Shown here piece after piece: positions 6,378-7,159 of a stretch of 7,159 bases of DNA. The stretch covers positions 1-7,159 of the forward strand of contig CAMUZJ010000053.1 in NCBI GenBank assembly GCA_947165195.1. The letters are read 5' to 3'. Source of the DNA: an uncultured Bacillota bacterium (GTDB taxonomy: Bacteria; Bacillota_I; Bacilli_A; RF39; UBA660). The position numbers and the translations under genes are program-made. Numbering within the stretch: position 1 is the first letter of the stretch; the number at the start of each line of letters is the position of its first letter. The notes under the pieces were generated by a model that saw nothing but the letters and a program-made list of their open reading frames with translations, searched no databases and was not told the origin of the DNA.

Positions 6378-6390
6378 TAGCTTTTTTTTT
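6364..6390 (+). terminator. Intrinsic terminator overlapping the rny stop codon
   Basis: GCTA (6369-6372) pairs with TAGC (6378-6381), extended outward by five more A-T and G-T pairs into a run of nine T (6382-6390). The five-base loop is AATAA and contains the TAA stop (6375-6377). Because the lower stem uses G-T wobbles and part of the T run, efficiency may be moderate. Confidence 0.65.
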
Positions 6391-6437
6391 ATTTAAAATT
6401 ATTTTAGATTTTCTTAACTTTTTCCGAAATATTTATA

Positions 6438-6458
6438 TGAGAGGTATTTTTCTTCTCA
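6438..6458 (+). promoter_or_regulatory. Small hairpin in the leader of the Rpn-type gene
   Basis: TGAGAGG (6438-6444) pairs with CTTCTCA (6452-6458), seven pairs including one wobble, around a seven-base loop. A five-T run follows at 6464-6468. It could be a weak terminator or attenuator, or simply stack on the next hairpin. No convincing promoter is visible between 6391 and 6437. Confidence 0.35.
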
Positions 6459-6498
6459 AATAGTTTTTACAAGGAGGAGTTAAGATTGAAAACTATTT
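6458..6498 (+). promoter_or_regulatory. Hairpin enclosing the ribosome site and TTG start of the Rpn-type gene
   Basis: AAATAGTTTT (6458-6467) is perfectly complementary to AAAACTATTT (6489-6498). Two more pairs (T-G, A-T) extend the helix to about 12, pairing bases 6487-6488 of the TTG start. The loop (6470-6486) holds the full AAGGAGGAG ribosome site (6471-6479). A strong ribosome site combined with a paired weak start codon suggests regulated or damped translation. Confidence 0.5.
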
Positions 6499-7159
6499 TA
6501 AAAAGATCATTCATAGATAGGGATCGTTATAAGTTATCAGATTATAAAGAGGGGGAGTTGTTACCAATTGTATCAGATGTTATGTTTCATACGATGTTAA
6601 ATAATGAGTCTAGAAAGCAATACGTTTCGTACTTTTTATCTCTTATTTTAGAAAAAAATTATGAAGATATTTATAATGGAATTGTCTTTTCAAAGGAACA
6701 GTTAGATAAAGAAAAATACCATGATTCTAAAAAGACTGTAGATTTAGTATGTACTATTGATGGGAAAGTTTATAACATAGAGATGAATAATAATATGGAT
6801 ATTCCATCACTTGAGAGAAACATTAGTTATATGGAAAAGTTATATTCTAGTTCTATGAAGATGGGAAGTAAAGCTTATCATTATAATCATGTTGTCCAAA
6901 TTAATATAAATAATTTTAATTTTGAAGGAAACAAAAATGAGATGGATAAATTTTATATTATGAATTTAAATAAAGAAGTCCTTACGGATAAGATACAAAT
7001 TATTTATATTTATCTTCCCTTAATTAGAAAGAAATTATATAATAAAGAAAAATTGACTCTACTAGAAAAATTGCTTTTAGCATTTAATGAAAAAGAAAGC
7101 AAAGAGTTAAATCAAATGATGAGGGGAGATAAAATAATGAGTGCATATAGAAATGATGC
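6486..7159 (+). CDS. Rpn-family PD-(D/E)XK nuclease, 3' end cut by window
   Basis: A member of the PD-(D/E)XK nuclease/putative transposase superfamily (Rpn, recombination-promoting nuclease). These proteins cut DNA; some are toxic and defend against phages. The frame is open for 224 codons to the window edge. The family usually has about 280-320 residues, so roughly the last quarter is missing. Visible are the N-terminal segment LLPIVSDVMFHTML (25-38), the KKTVDL strand with catalytic D86, and IEMN (98-101), where E99-x-N101 replaces the more common E-x-Q or E-x-K. The conserved ERNISYMEKLYS (110-121) and the core strand IQIIYIYLPL (170-179) follow. The start is TTG 6486, with AAGGAGGAG (6471-6479) six bases upstream; the first in-frame ATG is codon 33, too late. 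It lies in the place where ymdB often follows rny, behind a terminator, suggesting an accessory insertion. The nuclease fold is well supported; its biological role is inferred. Confidence 0.8.
   Translation, partial: MKTILKRSFIDRDRYKLSDYKEGELLPIVSDVMFHTMLNNESRKQYVSYFLSLILEKNYEDIYNGIVFSKEQLDKEKYHDSKKTVDLVCTIDGKVYNIEMNNNMDIPSLERNISYMEKLYSSSMKMGSKAYHYNHVVQININNFNFEGNKNEMDKFYIMNLNKEVLTDKIQIIYIYLPLIRKKLYNKEKLTLLEKLLLAFNEKESKELNQMMRGDKIMSAYRND
7137..7159 (+). CDS. Possible internal start for a C-terminal Rpn isoform (partial)
   Basis: Within the Rpn-type gene, an in-frame ATG at 7137 (codon 218) is preceded by the purine-rich GAGGGGAG (7121-7128), whose GGAG core is eight bases upstream. If used, it would make a short protein equal to the C-terminal tail of the nuclease. 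Only seven codons lie in the window. In E. coli, Rpn genes encode such small C-terminal forms that neutralise the toxic full-length protein; the analogy here is an inference. Confidence 0.35.

Noticed and set aside
6411..6439. Promoter for the Rpn-type gene (TTCTTA-N17-TATATG)
   Set aside because: Only 3 of 6 and 4 of 6 matches; in AT-rich sequence this is not better than chance.
6486..7159. Insertion sequence carrying the Rpn-type gene
   Set aside because: No terminal inverted repeats or target duplication are visible, and the 3' end is outside the window; Rpn genes commonly stand alone.

Overview
The window is an AT-rich stretch (GC roughly 30% by eye) of a low-GC Gram-positive bacterium in the broad Bacilli/Erysipelotrichia/Mycoplasmatota-adjacent space. 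Supporting signs are strong AGGAGG-type ribosome sites, sigma-A-type promoters, TTG starts, U-rich intrinsic terminators, a membrane-anchored RNase Y and a MurE-type ligase. Tryptophan is encoded by TGG and TGA is used as a stop, so the standard bacterial code fits and a wall-less code-4 mycoplasma is unlikely. Species cannot be named from the sequence alone.

Layout, all genes on the + strand. Positions 1-82 hold the tail and terminator of an upstream unit. recA (193-1221) has its own promoter and a terminator folded over its stop codon. A MurE-type Mur ligase (1274-2701, TTG start) follows. A 12/12 consensus promoter with an extended -10 (2735-2763) then drives a two-gene unit: an unrecognised 323-residue protein with a paired CxxC cluster (2790-3761), overlapping a PHP-domain phosphoesterase of the RNase AM/YciV type (3749-4663). 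A compound terminator, a good promoter and a 5'-end hairpin lead into rny, encoding RNase Y (4824-6377), which again ends in a terminator overlapping its stop. The last gene, from 6486 and cut by the window edge, is a PD-(D/E)XK nuclease of the Rpn/recombination-promoting nuclease family.

Functionally this is core housekeeping (recombinational repair, peptidoglycan precursor synthesis, mRNA decay) plus two less ordinary parts. In many Bacilli recA and rny are near neighbours; here three genes sit between them, and an Rpn-type nuclease gene lies where ymdB often follows rny. The PHP enzyme beside RNase Y suggests a loose RNA-turnover grouping.

The most interesting items are: (1) the unknown zinc-knuckle-like protein behind an unusually perfect promoter, with a possible nucleotidyltransferase-like motif, translationally linked to the PHP phosphoesterase; (2) the Rpn gene, whose ribosome site and TTG start lie in a strong predicted hairpin, and which carries an internal in-frame Shine-Dalgarno plus ATG late in the gene, like the intragenic antitoxin arrangement known for Rpn proteins; (3) a stem-loop at the predicted extreme 5' end of the rny mRNA. 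No gene-free stretch exceeds 300 bases. No tRNA, rRNA, CRISPR or insertion-sequence ends were seen.
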